A DNA stretch of 64,000 bases, from the NCBI RefSeq assembly GCF_045038035.1, contig NZ_CP173427.1, positions 1 to 64,000 on the forward strand, given 5' to 3'. Positions 41,169 through 50,868 of this stretch are shown here, one piece after another. The translations under genes and the position numbers were made by a program. Each line of letters begins with the position of its first letter. The first letter of the stretch is position 1. Origin of the DNA: Paenibacillus_F chitinolyticus_A. GTDB taxonomy: Bacteria; Bacillota; Bacilli; Paenibacillales; NBRC-103111. Under the pieces are notes generated by a model, which did no database searches, was not told the DNA's origin, and saw nothing but the letters and a program-made list of their open reading frames with translations.

Positions 41169-41478
41169 ATACCAATCTCCCCTGTACACGATTCTCTTTT
41201 TGGGTGGAGCCAAGTAAGTTTTTCCCACAAGATATAATACCCAGGTGTCATAATTTACAATCTCGGAGGGCAAAGAATGCTTATAATGACGTGATGGGTG
41301 CAAGAGGGCACTCTACTAGATTACTAGAAAAATGCTATTTAAGTCAAAAATGTAAATTATGGAAGTCAAAATTAGACCGATAAAAGTAAAAATCTTGCAC
41401 GTGTAAGGATGTATAATCCCGTATGATGGAAAAGATAACGCTTTCATTAAGTTTCAATAAAATGGTGGAGGTATGCCC

Positions 41479-44400
41479 ATGCACCGTCTGACAAAAACAT
41501 CTTATCTTGCCGTAATCCTCTGTTGTTCCCTTGTATTCACGCTGCTCGGCGCAGGCGCGCGCCAGGTCCGGGCGGAGGACCCTTATGAGGGCATGCGTTT
41601 GAAGCTGCTGCATTTAATTCTGGGGGACGATCAATACTCCCTTCCCGTTTCGGACCCCGTGCTCCGCAGCAAGCTCGCCAAGATGGACAGCGCCGTTTCT
41701 TCGTGTGCGGCGGCTTCGGCTCCCTGTTCCAGCGGTAAAGGAGTTTGGGATATCCTGAACCGCGGTGCGGACCGGACTTATTTGTGGGTCGACCTCCCTT
41801 TTACCAGCACGGACAGTTATACAAAATCGGGCGATATCACCAATTCGTACAACCGCCTGCTTTCCATGATTACGGTTTACTACACGCCGGGTTCTTCCTT
41901 TTACGGAAATACGGCTCTGAAAAATGACGTGCTGAGCGCTCTTGACTGGCTTTATGCACAGAAGTACAACACGACCGTGGCTCCATACGGCAACTGGTAC
42001 CACTGGCAGATCGGCGTGCCCCAGGCGCTGACCAAGATCGGCATCCTGATGCGGGACGATTTAACCGCTGCCCAGCTAACGAATTATATGAGCGCGGTGA
42101 ACCGATTTATTCCTGACTCGGCGGCAAGAACGGTGAGCGGAAGTCCGGTTATGACCGGAGCGAATCTGCTCGACCAGGCCATTTCGGTCGCTTACCGGGG
42201 AATTCTGGTGAAGGATGCCGCGAAAATAACGAACGCGAGGGACGCGCTCGGCAGCGTCTTTGCGTATGTAAGTCCGGCCTCGGCTCCGAATACGCCGGCC
42301 CGCGACGGCTTTTACCAGGACGGTTCCTTTATCCAGCATGCGGCAATGCCTTACATCGGCGGTTACGGGACCGCTCTGCTCAACGATATCGGAATCCTGC
42401 TTTACGCGCTGGAGGGTACCCAGTGGGACGTGACCGATGCGGGCAAATGGAACGCCTACAAGTGGGTGTTCGATTCCGTAGAGCCGTTTATTTATGACGG
42501 CAATGTGATGGATATGGTGCGGGGAAGGAATATTGCCTTCGGGCCGGCACTGGGAAATGCGGACACCGGCTCGGTCTTGACCGGCAAAGGCCTCATCGCC
42601 TCCATAGGGTACCTTCTGCTCCCGGCTCCGTCCACGAATGAACAGATGGGGGAGAAGTACCCGGACAATCCGAAACAGGCCATTCAGGGCATGCTGAAAT
42701 ACTGGTTAAGCAAGGATGCCTCCAACCAGATTCTGGACTCTTCCTCGATGTACCAGTATTTGCAGCTCAAGCAGATCGTGAATTCGGCGGTTCCGTCCAG
42801 AGGGGAGAAGACGGGAACCTCGATCTACGCGAACCAGGACCGAGCCGTGCACCTGCGCCCGGGCTTCGGCTTCGGGCTCAGCCTGTCGTCCAACCGGGTG
42901 GATAAATACGAATCCGGCAATAAAAACAACGTACAGGGCTGGTATACCGGGGACGGGATGACTTACCTGTACAATGCCGACAGCGGCCAGTACGACAACT
43001 TCTGGCCGACGGTAAACCGGTATCGGCTCCCGGGCACAACCGTCGATACGCAGAAACGCACGAACAGCAGCAACTGGACGAGCTACCTGAGCCCTAACCG
43101 GTGGGCGGGCGGAGCGGAGCTGCTGGGAAGTTACGGCGCCGCTGGAATGGACCTGAAAGCGCCGGGCGATATCGGAAGCGGAGGAGCCATTCTGACTCCG
43201 TCCAATCTGACGGCGAAGAAGTCGTGGTTCATGTTCGATGACGAGATCGTATCGCTCGGAGCCGGCATTACGAATTCCGGCCAGACCGGCAGCGGCTGGG
43301 ACGGCTCTCCCCGTAAGGTGGAGACAATCGTGGAGAACCGACGGATCACCGGCGGCAACGAGTTTGCCGTGAACGGGACGGCCCAGCCTGCGGCTTCCGG
43401 CTGGTCGGCGGCCCTGCCCGGAACGAACTGGGCGTATCTGCAGGGCAACACGGACGGGGAATCGTCCAGCGTAGGGTACTATTTCCCGGGATCGGCCGCC
43501 TTGAAGGCTTCCCGTGAAACTAGAACCGGTTCCTGGAACGAGATTAACGAGGCGACCCCCGACGTGTACAACGTGATGGGGACGGAAGATTCGTACGTCC
43601 GTTCCAATGAAGGGAACCATGGCGCAGAGCCGACGCTGGTTGTCAAAAACGACGCCAACGGCTACGCCAGAGAAACGTATCTGAAATTCGATTTAACGAA
43701 TTTCGTGCCCGGGCAGGTCCAGTTCGACAGCGCGAAAGTTACGCTTGTCCCTACGGTGATCGGACCTACGGCAAAAGCGGTCCAGCATACGGCGGAATGG
43801 GTTTCCGACAACTCCTGGACGGAAAGCGGCCTGCTCTGGACGAACAAACCGGCTTCGAATCCGCTTAGTCCGGTCCGGCAGTGGTCGGGCATGCAGGCGG
43901 GAACTCCCGTCACGATCGACGTGTCCCAGCCGCTGCAGAACGCCCTGGCGAACAACCAGAAGGTGTTCTCCCTGCGCATCTATGCCTCGTCGCCTGCGGA
44001 TCCGGACGGAACGGTTGCCTACGCAAGCCGCGAGAATCCGAATTCGAGCTACCGTCCCAAGCTGGTCTTGAGCGGCTACAAGGAAATAAAAAGCGCCGAT
44101 TACCTGGCACTCTGGCTGGACCACGGCGTTAATCCGTCGAATGCTTCCTACAGCTATGTCACGCTGCCGAATCGCAGCCGGGCGCAGGTACAGAGCTATG
44201 CCGCCAATCCGGACATTGCTATTCTGGAAAATACGACGGCGGCGCAGGCGGTTAAAGAGAAAACCTTAAATCTGGTCGCCGCGAATTTCTGGCAGGACGG
44301 TGTCAAGACAGTCAAAGCGGACGGAGCCGATTTCCTGACCGTGGATAAAAAGGCCTCTGTTCTGGTCAAAGAAAGCGCCGACGGACTGGATGTTTCCGTG

Positions 44401-45081
44401 TCAGACCCAACCCAGCAGAACAGCGGCAAGATCCAGGTCGAAATCAACCGGAGCTACAGCAGCGCGGTATTCCTGGATCCGGGGATTCAGGTTACCCAGT
44501 ACAGCCCGACGCTGAAGCTTTCGGTGGACGTGAGCGGTTCTTACGGCAGAACGTTTCACGCGAAGTTTTCGAACGCCGCCGCCACCCTGTTTTCGTCCAA
44601 AGGAGACGCGACCGTACGGGACGGCAGCTATGCCGGCACGAACTACGGAACCGCCGGCTTCATGGAAGTGAAGAACGAAGCGGCGAGCTACAACCGCAGC
44701 GCGCTCGTGCAGTTTGACCTTTCGTCTTATACGGGAACGGCCGGTCGCGCAGCGATTGTCCTGACGCCCATTGACGCACCGGCCAAGGCCGTCACCCATC
44801 AGGCGAGACTCGTTTCCGCGCAGTGGGACGAGAATACGCTGACATGGAGCACCAAACCTGTGCCGGGTCTGCCTCTGGCCGAATGGAAAGTGCCTGCCGC
44901 CGGGAGCCCCGTCATGATCGACGTTTCGGAGGCGGTGCGGCGTGCCCTGGCTTCCGGGGACAAGAGGATTGCCGTTGAAATCCGTTCTCTCACCAACGGC
45001 TCCGATACTTACGTCAGCTATGGGAGCAAGGAAAATGCCGCCGCCGAGAGCCGGCCTGTTTTGAAAATTACGGCTCCGTAG
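41479..45081 (+). CDS. Exported polysaccharide lyase family 8 with two DNRLRE modules
   Basis: 1200 residues. ATG 41479 is 7 bp after GGAGG; the ATG at 41473 is too close. A signal peptide ends near VRAED (about residue 33). The alpha-toroid domain has NWYHWQIGVPQAL, Asn229 (GANLLDQA), His287 (SFIQHAAMP), Tyr296 (IGGYG) and RGRNIA, matching the Asn/His/Tyr/Arg set of hyaluronan, chondroitin AC and xanthan lyases with the same 9-residue His-Tyr spacing. The beta-sandwich domains are split: a DNRLRE module (about 697-868) sits between RTGSWNEINEA and SADYLALWLDHG, which adjoin in ordinary PL8 proteins. A second DNRLRE closes the protein (about 1022-1200). It depolymerises a uronic-acid polymer by beta-elimination. 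Confidence 0.9.
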   Translation: MHRLTKTSYLAVILCCSLVFTLLGAGARQVRAEDPYEGMRLKLLHLILGDDQYSLPVSDPVLRSKLAKMDSAVSSCAAASAPCSSGKGVWDILNRGADRTYLWVDLPFTSTDSYTKSGDITNSYNRLLSMITVYYTPGSSFYGNTALKNDVLSALDWLYAQKYNTTVAPYGNWYHWQIGVPQALTKIGILMRDDLTAAQLTNYMSAVNRFIPDSAARTVSGSPVMTGANLLDQAISVAYRGILVKDAAKITNARDALGSVFAYVSPASAPNTPARDGFYQDGSFIQHAAMPYIGGYGTALLNDIGILLYALEGTQWDVTDAGKWNAYKWVFDSVEPFIYDGNVMDMVRGRNIAFGPALGNADTGSVLTGKGLIASIGYLLLPAPSTNEQMGEKYPDNPKQAIQGMLKYWLSKDASNQILDSSSMYQYLQLKQIVNSAVPSRGEKTGTSIYANQDRAVHLRPGFGFGLSLSSNRVDKYESGNKNNVQGWYTGDGMTYLYNADSGQYDNFWPTVNRYRLPGTTVDTQKRTNSSNWTSYLSPNRWAGGAELLGSYGAAGMDLKAPGDIGSGGAILTPSNLTAKKSWFMFDDEIVSLGAGITNSGQTGSGWDGSPRKVETIVENRRITGGNEFAVNGTAQPAASGWSAALPGTNWAYLQGNTDGESSSVGYYFPGSAALKASRETRTGSWNEINEATPDVYNVMGTEDSYVRSNEGNHGAEPTLVVKNDANGYARETYLKFDLTNFVPGQVQFDSAKVTLVPTVIGPTAKAVQHTAEWVSDNSWTESGLLWTNKPASNPLSPVRQWSGMQAGTPVTIDVSQPLQNALANNQKVFSLRIYASSPADPDGTVAYASRENPNSSYRPKLVLSGYKEIKSADYLALWLDHGVNPSNASYSYVTLPNRSRAQVQSYAANPDIAILENTTAAQAVKEKTLNLVAANFWQDGVKTVKADGADFLTVDKKASVLVKESADGLDVSVSDPTQQNSGKIQVEINRSYSSAVFLDPGIQVTQYSPTLKLSVDVSGSYGRTFHAKFSNAAATLFSSKGDATVRDGSYAGTNYGTAGFMEVKNEAASYNRSALVQFDLSSYTGTAGRAAIVLTPIDAPAKAVTHQARLVSAQWDENTLTWSTKPVPGLPLAEWKVPAAGSPVMIDVSEAVRRALASGDKRIAVEIRSLTNGSDTYVSYGSKENAAAESRPVLKITAP

Positions 45082-45123
45082 AAAACGGACTTATCTATTT
45101 CATTCAAGTTCCCATCTGCATAA

Positions 45124-45167
45124 AAAGCTGTCCCGCGGTCTTCGGACCTGCCGGGACAGCTTTCTTT
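45124..45167 (+). terminator. Intrinsic terminator of the PL8 gene
   Basis: AAAGCTGTCCCG / CGGGACAGCTTT with an inner GGTC-TTCG-GACC stem-loop, then TCTTTC. Confidence 0.8.
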
Positions 45168-45421
45168 CATTCCGGGCTTATCATATGTCGTCTTATGTCT
45201 CGATGACTTATTAATGTGCCTTGTGTGCATCTTTGCACTAATGGGGCTGAAGCTTCGAGCAACACCGGCACAATGATGGGCAATCGGAGCTGCACCTTGG
45301 ATAATCAGAACAGATAATAACTGAATTCCAACTAAATATTCTCAAATTTTGTATACTTTTCTTCGATTGGATAGTTTAATAATTGAAATTTAATTGGTTT
45401 TCCCGGTAAGGCAGGTGAACT
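45168..45421 (+). other. Upstream region of the sigma factor gene
   Basis: AT-rich, 254 bp, no gene. It should hold the sigma operon promoter; no sequence stands out as an ECF-type AAC...CGTC pair. Confidence 0.3.
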
Positions 45422-45934
45422 ATGGAAGATGAATTGGCACGGATGTTTTACGTCAAAGGAAGAGTGATTTTAAAGATTTTAATGAAAATGGGTGCAGGAA
45501 AGGAGGATGCGGAAGACATTTTGCAAGATACGGTGCTCAAAGCTTTCACTTATATTGATTCCATTCCGGAAGAGCAGATGACGGCTTGGTTATACCGCGT
45601 TGCCGTTAACAGCTACTATACTTTACATACCAAAAATAAGCGGAATATGACCTTTAATGCACAGCAGTTTACCGAATGTTTGGCAGGAGAGGAAAAGGTG
45701 GAGCAGCATATTCTGCGGAATGAACACCGGGAGGAAATTTTAGGCATATTAAACTCCCTAAAAGAGACACACCGAACTCTCCTCGTTATGAAATATGGAA
45801 TGGATCTGACGTACCGGGAGATTTCCGAGCTTTTGTTTTTATCCGAGCACCAGGTAAGAACCTACATGTATAGAGCCAGAAATCAATTTAAAGAAAGATG
45901 GGAGCTGAGCCATGAATACGACGGAGAAAGATGA
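45422..45934 (+). CDS. ECF-type RNA polymerase sigma factor
   Basis: 170 residues with regions 2 and 4 of an ECF sigma factor. Region 2: GAGKEDAEDILQDTVLKAFTYID and TAWLYRVAVNSYY; region 4: LNSLKETHRTLLVMKYGMDLTYREISELLFLSEHQVRTYMYRARNQFKERW. No regions 1.1 or 3. AAGGCAGGTGAAC lies before the ATG. The gene overlaps its regulator by 23 bp. Its position between a polysaccharide lyase and exopolysaccharide genes suggests a cell-envelope or glycan regulon, which is inference only. Confidence 0.92.
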   Translation: MEDELARMFYVKGRVILKILMKMGAGKEDAEDILQDTVLKAFTYIDSIPEEQMTAWLYRVAVNSYYTLHTKNKRNMTFNAQQFTECLAGEEKVEQHILRNEHREEILGILNSLKETHRTLLVMKYGMDLTYREISELLFLSEHQVRTYMYRARNQFKERWELSHEYDGER

Positions 45935-46976
45935 AAACGAGACTTTGGTTGAACAGCGATTGAATGAAGGGTTTAAACAGACTTTAAGGAAAGCAAAAAA
46001 ACGGTCCTTGCTGAGAACCATTTTCGTCAGTTTTTGTACAGCTCTTGTCCTATTGGTTTCTGCGGTGTTTTTTGTCGTTCCATATGCTAAAGAGCAGGTC
46101 GATAGGAATGGCCGAAAGCTGCTTGATCAATTAAAAGCACGGTATCTGGTCAAAGGGGCAAATCAGTTTATGGATTCATTCAGATGGCAGAATGGGGTTT
46201 TTAACGGGGAAATCGAATTTTATACCTTCAAATACGTAAACGGCAAAAGGGTGCACACCGGTACTTGGCGTTATATGTACGGCATGCAGACGCCCGGCGA
46301 TACGTCGGGAGAAATAGCGGGACAAAAATTTTCTTCGGGAGGAGGCAACTCGTTAGAATACACTGCAATGACTCAAGAGCAAGAAAATTACCGGCCCAGC
46401 TATAACCATGCGGGATTAAAACAAATGGAATTTTATGATCCTGCGGTAGATTACAACCATCATTACAAGGATGACCTCAAGCTTCTGGAGCAGATAGGAA
46501 AGGACAAGTATGTGGAGATGGCGCTGTCGTTTGATAAATCCTATTCCTTGGACGAGGTCCGAACGATGATGTCCGCAGGCCCTAATCCTGTCTGGTATTG
46601 GGCAAATTCCCAGAAGGAAGAGGCCAGAAAAGCGAATGCTTATCAATCGTACACAGAGAAGGGGAAAAATGGAGAAACCGTTGTTACGGAAAACTTTCCA
46701 TCTCCTATTTATGAGGATGACGCGATCGGCTTCCATGCGGTTAATCATTACGGGGAGCAGCTCCCCGACCCTGAACAATTTTTTATTCCGGCCTTAAAGA
46801 AAGCCAGAATGCAATCCACTTACGATGTAATGGCCGGTTCGGACAACCTATTGAATAAGGAGGACATCCGTATTTTAGGAGTCGTGGTGACAGGAGACCC
46901 GGAGAGTTTAAAGGTTCTTAGGGACCGGCACTTTATCAAAGCGGCTTCCCTTGGTGTGGTAACCGATAAATACTAG
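45912..46976 (+). CDS. Membrane anti-sigma factor (sigma factor regulator)
   Basis: 354 residues. A cytoplasmic N-terminus (about 1-31, EQRLNEGFKQTLRKAKKRS) that should bind the sigma factor, one membrane helix (about 33-55) and a large outer domain. The latter resembles the 'sigma factor regulator' N/C-terminal families (DPAVDYNHHYKDDLKLLEQIG ... KYVEMALSFDKSYSLDEV ... ILGVVVTGDPESLKVL). No CHCC zinc motif, so not a ZAS-type anti-sigma. Overlaps the sigma gene by 23 bp, which ties synthesis of the pair together. Confidence 0.82.
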   Translation: MNTTEKDENETLVEQRLNEGFKQTLRKAKKRSLLRTIFVSFCTALVLLVSAVFFVVPYAKEQVDRNGRKLLDQLKARYLVKGANQFMDSFRWQNGVFNGEIEFYTFKYVNGKRVHTGTWRYMYGMQTPGDTSGEIAGQKFSSGGGNSLEYTAMTQEQENYRPSYNHAGLKQMEFYDPAVDYNHHYKDDLKLLEQIGKDKYVEMALSFDKSYSLDEVRTMMSAGPNPVWYWANSQKEEARKANAYQSYTEKGKNGETVVTENFPSPIYEDDAIGFHAVNHYGEQLPDPEQFFIPALKKARMQSTYDVMAGSDNLLNKEDIRILGVVVTGDPESLKVLRDRHFIKAASLGVVTDKY

Positions 46977-47377
46977 ATGCCGATATTAGCAAGCTGCAGG
47001 TCGAAGCATTCCGGGGAGCAGCTTCCCGTGCCGCGCTATTTTTGCACCGCCTTGAAAACATTTTCTTTTAACCTAATCAATTATTTGAATACGGTTGGAG
47101 AAGGACAATCCGGCGGCTTGTAGAACGTAGTATCTGGGTAAAAAAACGGTTACACGCCATCCATACCGCAAGGAAGCGGTCTTTTGAGGAGAGTCTCTGC
47201 GGAAGGAACTTACCCTGTCTGTCTAGAACCGCGCTTTTTCCGGAGTTTATGAAGCTTTTGACTCGATGAAACGGTGTAAAGAGCTTTCAGTCATCGTAAG
47301 ATTCGGTCTTTATGCCCATACAAAAAAAGAGACCGGCCACGCCGGGAACAGGAAAACAATTGGGGAGGAAACCGCTA
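46977..47377 (+). other. Intergenic stretch before the GH20 gene
   Basis: 400 bp without a supported gene. ACCGC-AAGGAA-GCGGT followed by CTTTTG (about 47166-47186) could be a weak terminator of the sigma operon. No clear promoter. Confidence 0.3.
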
Positions 47378-49288
47378 ATGAAATTGCGTTTCGAAGGAGA
47401 TTTGACAGGTCTGCGGCCGGGTCTTCAGGTATTGCTGCAGGAGCTTTCCGTCACGGAAGCGGAAGACGGGTTGAAAGTTGCCGTCGGGCCGTCTTCCGGC
47501 GATTTGGAAGTGGGCCTGGAGCAGGGATCGGCTTACATCCGTTACGGACAAAAGCATCAGTTTTACCGCGCGCTCGGCCTTCTTGTGCAGCACGGACGCG
47601 GCGGAGAGTCTTTCGGCATCCGCGAGAAGCAGCATCTGGACATTGTCGGGCCGATGTTCGACTTGTCCCGCAACGGGGTGCTGACGCTCGAAAGCTTTAA
47701 ATTCATGCTCCGCAAAATGGCGCTGATGGGCATGAATACGGTCATGCTGTATCTCGAAGATACCTATGAGATCGAAGGGCAGCCTTATTTCGGATATATG
47801 CGCGGTCGCTACACGCAAGCGGAGCTGAAGGAGATCGACGATTACGCGGATCAGTTCGGAATCGAAGCGTTTCCGAGCATCCAGACGCTTGCCCACCTGG
47901 AAGAGTTCCTGAAGTGGGAGCCCGTTAAGGAATACAAAGACACGAAGGGCGCCCTGCTTGTCGGCTACGACAAAACGGACGAGCTCGTCGAGAAGATGAT
48001 CGAAGCGGCCAGCACGCCGTTCCGCAGCCGTAAAATCCACATCGGCATGGACGAGGCGGAAGAGCTGGGCCGCGGCAAATATTTGGACAAGAACGGGTTT
48101 ACGAGCCGTTTTGACATTATGGTCACGCACCTGGATAAGGTGCTGGAAGTAACGCGCCGCCGCGGGCTGAAAGCGATGATGTGGAGCGATATGTTCCTCA
48201 AGCTGGCTTCCGGCACGGGCAGCGAGCATTACAACAAAGACACGCAAATTCCGGCTGAGATGGCCGCCCGCATTCCCAAGGACGTCGACCTGGTGTATTG
48301 GGATTACGTGCATACGGAAGAAGCGGACTACGAAAGCCAGATTGCCCAGCACGCTCCGCTCGGCTGCAATCTCGTGTACGCCGGCGGCGTTTGGGTGTTC
48401 AATACGTTCGGCGTGAACTACGGCTTGTCGCTGAAGGCGACAGACGCCGCGCTGCGGGTGAACAAGAAGCACGGCATCCGCGAAGCCTACGCCACCATGT
48501 GGGGCGACGACGGGATGGAGAGCAACCCGTACATCGCGCTGCTCGGCCTGCAGTTTTACGCGGAGCACGCGTATACGGAGGGCTCCCCGGACTGGGCCGT
48601 GCTCGCCGAACGTGTGAAATTCTGCACCGGCCTTGAGGCGGACGCCTATCTCCAGATGAAGTACCTGGACGAAACGCCGGGTTCGGAGCCGGACAACCGC
48701 AAACAGAGCAACCCGTCGAAGTTCCTGCTGTACCAGGACGTGCTGCTCGGCTTGTTCGACAAGCAGATCGAGGGGCTGGAGATGTCCGCCCACTACGCGA
48801 AGGTGGAGCAGGACATCCGCAGCAGGCGCGACCCGGCCGCGGCGCTCGACTACATCTTCGACGTGCCGGAGAAGCTGGCCGGCGTGCTGAAGCGCAAGAG
48901 CGAGATCGGCATCGAGCTGAAGCGGGCTTACGATGCGGGCGATAAAAGTACGCTGAAGCGTATCGCGGAAGACGTGCTTCCGGAGATTGCGGAAGCGGTA
49001 CGCGCCTTGCGGGCGGCCCACAGGAGCCAGTGGCTGAGCATGTTCAAGCCGTTCGGATGGGAAGTCATCGACATCCGGTACGGCGGGGTGCTGAGCCGTC
49101 TGGACACTGCGTCCGTGCGGTTGCTGGACTACGCGGAAGGCCGGATCGGCCGGATCGAGGAGCTTGAGCAGGAGCGCCTGCTGTACAGCACGTCGAACCG
49201 GTACGCGAACAAAGGCGTCGGCTGGTGCAGCTTCTACTACCGGATGGCGTCGCCAAACGTCTTTTTCCACGTCATGAATCCGTTCTAA
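47378..49288 (+). CDS. Glycoside hydrolase family 20 beta-N-acetylhexosaminidase-like
   Basis: 636 residues from ATG 47378 (GGGGAGG upstream), no signal peptide, so probably cytoplasmic. An N-terminal GH20b-like domain (about 1-90) precedes a TIM barrel: GPMFDLSRNGVLTLESFKFMLRKMALMGMNTVMLYLEDTYEIEGQPYFGYMRGRYT, then IGMDEAEELG with the Asp225-Glu226 pair that in the family stabilises the substrate acetamido group and donates the proton. Substrates are terminal GlcNAc or GalNAc, here likely from imported oligosaccharides or wall recycling. Monocistronic with a terminator. Confidence 0.87.
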   Translation: MKLRFEGDLTGLRPGLQVLLQELSVTEAEDGLKVAVGPSSGDLEVGLEQGSAYIRYGQKHQFYRALGLLVQHGRGGESFGIREKQHLDIVGPMFDLSRNGVLTLESFKFMLRKMALMGMNTVMLYLEDTYEIEGQPYFGYMRGRYTQAELKEIDDYADQFGIEAFPSIQTLAHLEEFLKWEPVKEYKDTKGALLVGYDKTDELVEKMIEAASTPFRSRKIHIGMDEAEELGRGKYLDKNGFTSRFDIMVTHLDKVLEVTRRRGLKAMMWSDMFLKLASGTGSEHYNKDTQIPAEMAARIPKDVDLVYWDYVHTEEADYESQIAQHAPLGCNLVYAGGVWVFNTFGVNYGLSLKATDAALRVNKKHGIREAYATMWGDDGMESNPYIALLGLQFYAEHAYTEGSPDWAVLAERVKFCTGLEADAYLQMKYLDETPGSEPDNRKQSNPSKFLLYQDVLLGLFDKQIEGLEMSAHYAKVEQDIRSRRDPAAALDYIFDVPEKLAGVLKRKSEIGIELKRAYDAGDKSTLKRIAEDVLPEIAEAVRALRAAHRSQWLSMFKPFGWEVIDIRYGGVLSRLDTASVRLLDYAEGRIGRIEELEQERLLYSTSNRYANKGVGWCSFYYRMASPNVFFHVMNPF

Positions 49289-49326
49289 GCCGGAATCTGG
49301 ACTCGTCATGCCGCAAGGAGCAGCCG

Positions 49327-49364
49327 GAAGATCCCTCCCCTTCAGGGAGGGTCTTCTTTTTTTT
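49327..49364 (+). terminator. Intrinsic terminator of the GH20 gene
   Basis: GAAGATCCCTCCC / GGGAGGGTCTTC around CTTCA, then eight Ts. Confidence 0.88.
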
Positions 49365-49713
49365 GCGGAATCCGGCAGGCAGGTACAGTCCCGCCTCATG
49401 GTTGTCCACCGTCATGTGACGCCGGACACCGCACGCCGGGAGTTTCCCGCGGCGCGGTTTATGCTTCTTTTTAAAGGAGTCGGGTGCCGTGTTATAGAAA
49501 GCGTTACGGACGAAAGCCGTACAAGCCGGGAGACCGCGTTTGCGGCTTTTCTTAATGTCGTCTTATGTCAAATTTAATAGAACGTGCATTGCTTTGATTT
49601 GTGACTTTGTGGCAGTATTAAGAAAGTAGAATATTTTGGCAGGGAAAGCGGATTTTAAGCTTAAACATAGATAACGGGGATTTAATGAGATTCGGAATGA
49701 AGGAAGTGACGGC
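49365..49713 (+). other. Long leader before the exopolysaccharide operon
   Basis: About 350 bp without a gene. GAAAGCCG (49512-49519) and CGGCTTTTC (49543-49551) can form a terminator-like stem ahead of the operon. TTGATT (49594-49599) and TATTAA (49616-49621) with a 16-bp spacer are a possible promoter. I looked for c-di-GMP riboswitch hallmarks and found none. Confidence 0.3.
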
Positions 49714-50844
49714 TTGAAGAAAGGAACCGTGATCGCGCTCGGTGTCGTATTGTGTCTGGTTTTGTTCCTGATCGTCAACCGGAAAACAGAAGACGCTTCT
49801 CCGGTGCCGGCCCCTTCCGGTAAACCGGCCGGGCAGAATGGAAAAATCATCAACGTGCAGAATGAACGGCAGGCGTTGTATGCTTTTATAAAGACCCGCA
49901 TGACGGGTCCGTTCGGCGTGTTTACGAACCTCAAAGAAACGGACGAAGCCAAGGAGGCGGCTACGGGCCACGAAGTGCTCAGCGAATCCGCTTCGCTTCA
50001 AATGAGGGAAGACGCACGATCCAAGCGGAAAGAAGAATTCGCACGGCACTGGGCGCTGGCCAAACAGACGTTTGACCTGAAGCGGGGCTTCAGCTACCGG
50101 TACAGCCCCAAACAGCAGAAGAAATACCCGCTCAACGCGGCGGTAGACGACCTGCGGATGATCCGGGCTCTGACCGAGGCGGCCAAGGCCTTCGACGAAC
50201 CGGCTTACGCCAAGGAAGCGGAAAAATACGGCAAGCGGTTCTACGAAACGAACGTGAAGGACGGAAAGCTTTACGACTTTTACGATGAAACGTACGGGAT
50301 CACGAACAAGTTCGTGACGCTCTGTTATATCGACCTGCGGACGCTTGGCATGCTTCCTTTGCCCGACGCTTCCAGGCAAGCGCTTCTGGATAATATGAAG
50401 GGCCTTATCGCAAAGGGATATTTGTCGGACGCGTTCCCTTTCTACGAGACAAGGTTCGATTACGAGAAGAACGCCTACACCTCCGAGGGGATCAATATGG
50501 TGGAATCCCTGCTCACGGTGCTGCATTTGGCGGAAGCGGGTGAACCGGCTCCGGCCAGCATCCGTTACATCAAGGAACATGTAAAAGCGGGGACCCTGTA
50601 CGGCCGCTATACGAAAGAGGGCACGCCCGCCACTCAGGTGCAGTCTACGGCGATCTATGCGATTACGGCGATGATCGGCTCGGAGATCGGCGATGCGTCG
50701 CTCTATCAGGACAGCATTCAGAGAATGAACGCCTATCAGGTGAAAGACGAAGGCAGCCCGCTTAACGGAGGCTTCGGCGATGTGGCATCCGGCCAGGCGT
50801 ATTCCTTCGATAATCTCATGGCCCTGCTGGCTTATACCTACTAA
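49714..50844 (+). CDS. ydaJ: GH8-like glycosidase of the exopolysaccharide operon (YdaJ-like)
   Basis: 376 residues, TTG start after AAGGAAGTG. One N-terminal membrane anchor (KKGTVIALGVVLCLVLFLIV) then a predicted alpha/alpha barrel: TGPFGVFTNL, LNAAVDDLRMIRALTEAAKAF, YDFYDETYGITN, KNAYTSEGINMVESLLT and NGGFGDVASGQAYSFDNLMALL, all consistent with GH8/BcsZ-type enzymes. In B. subtilis ydaJ and Listeria pssZ the homologue hydrolyses or trims the exopolysaccharide made by the neighbouring genes. First gene of the six-gene unit; the next begins 24 bp later. Confidence 0.8.
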   Translation: MKKGTVIALGVVLCLVLFLIVNRKTEDASPVPAPSGKPAGQNGKIINVQNERQALYAFIKTRMTGPFGVFTNLKETDEAKEAATGHEVLSESASLQMREDARSKRKEEFARHWALAKQTFDLKRGFSYRYSPKQQKKYPLNAAVDDLRMIRALTEAAKAFDEPAYAKEAEKYGKRFYETNVKDGKLYDFYDETYGITNKFVTLCYIDLRTLGMLPLPDASRQALLDNMKGLIAKGYLSDAFPFYETRFDYEKNAYTSEGINMVESLLTVLHLAEAGEPAPASIRYIKEHVKAGTLYGRYTKEGTPATQVQSTAIYAITAMIGSEIGDASLYQDSIQRMNAYQVKDEGSPLNGGFGDVASGQAYSFDNLMALLAYTY

Positions 50845-50868
50845 CTTGCACAAAGGAAGGTGATCCGG

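Noticed and set aside
41473..41478. Start of the PL8 gene at the first ATG (41473)
   Set aside because: GGAGG is only 1 bp away, too close for initiation; the ATG at 41479 has the right distance.
45185..45199. A 15-bp sequence (ATGTCGTCTTATGTC) shared with 49555-49569, upstream of the sigma gene and of the exopolysaccharide operon
   Set aside because: A few exact 15-mers are expected by chance in 64 kb, the distances to the genes differ, and there is no dyad or promoter-like context.
47375..49399. Long minus-strand reading frame opposite the GH20 gene
   Set aside because: Same reason: shadow of a codon-biased gene, with His/Arg/Val-rich product and no recognisable domain.
49365..49713. Possible c-di-GMP riboswitch in the leader of the exopolysaccharide operon
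   Set aside because: Neither class I nor class II hallmarks could be found; only a generic stem with a T-run.
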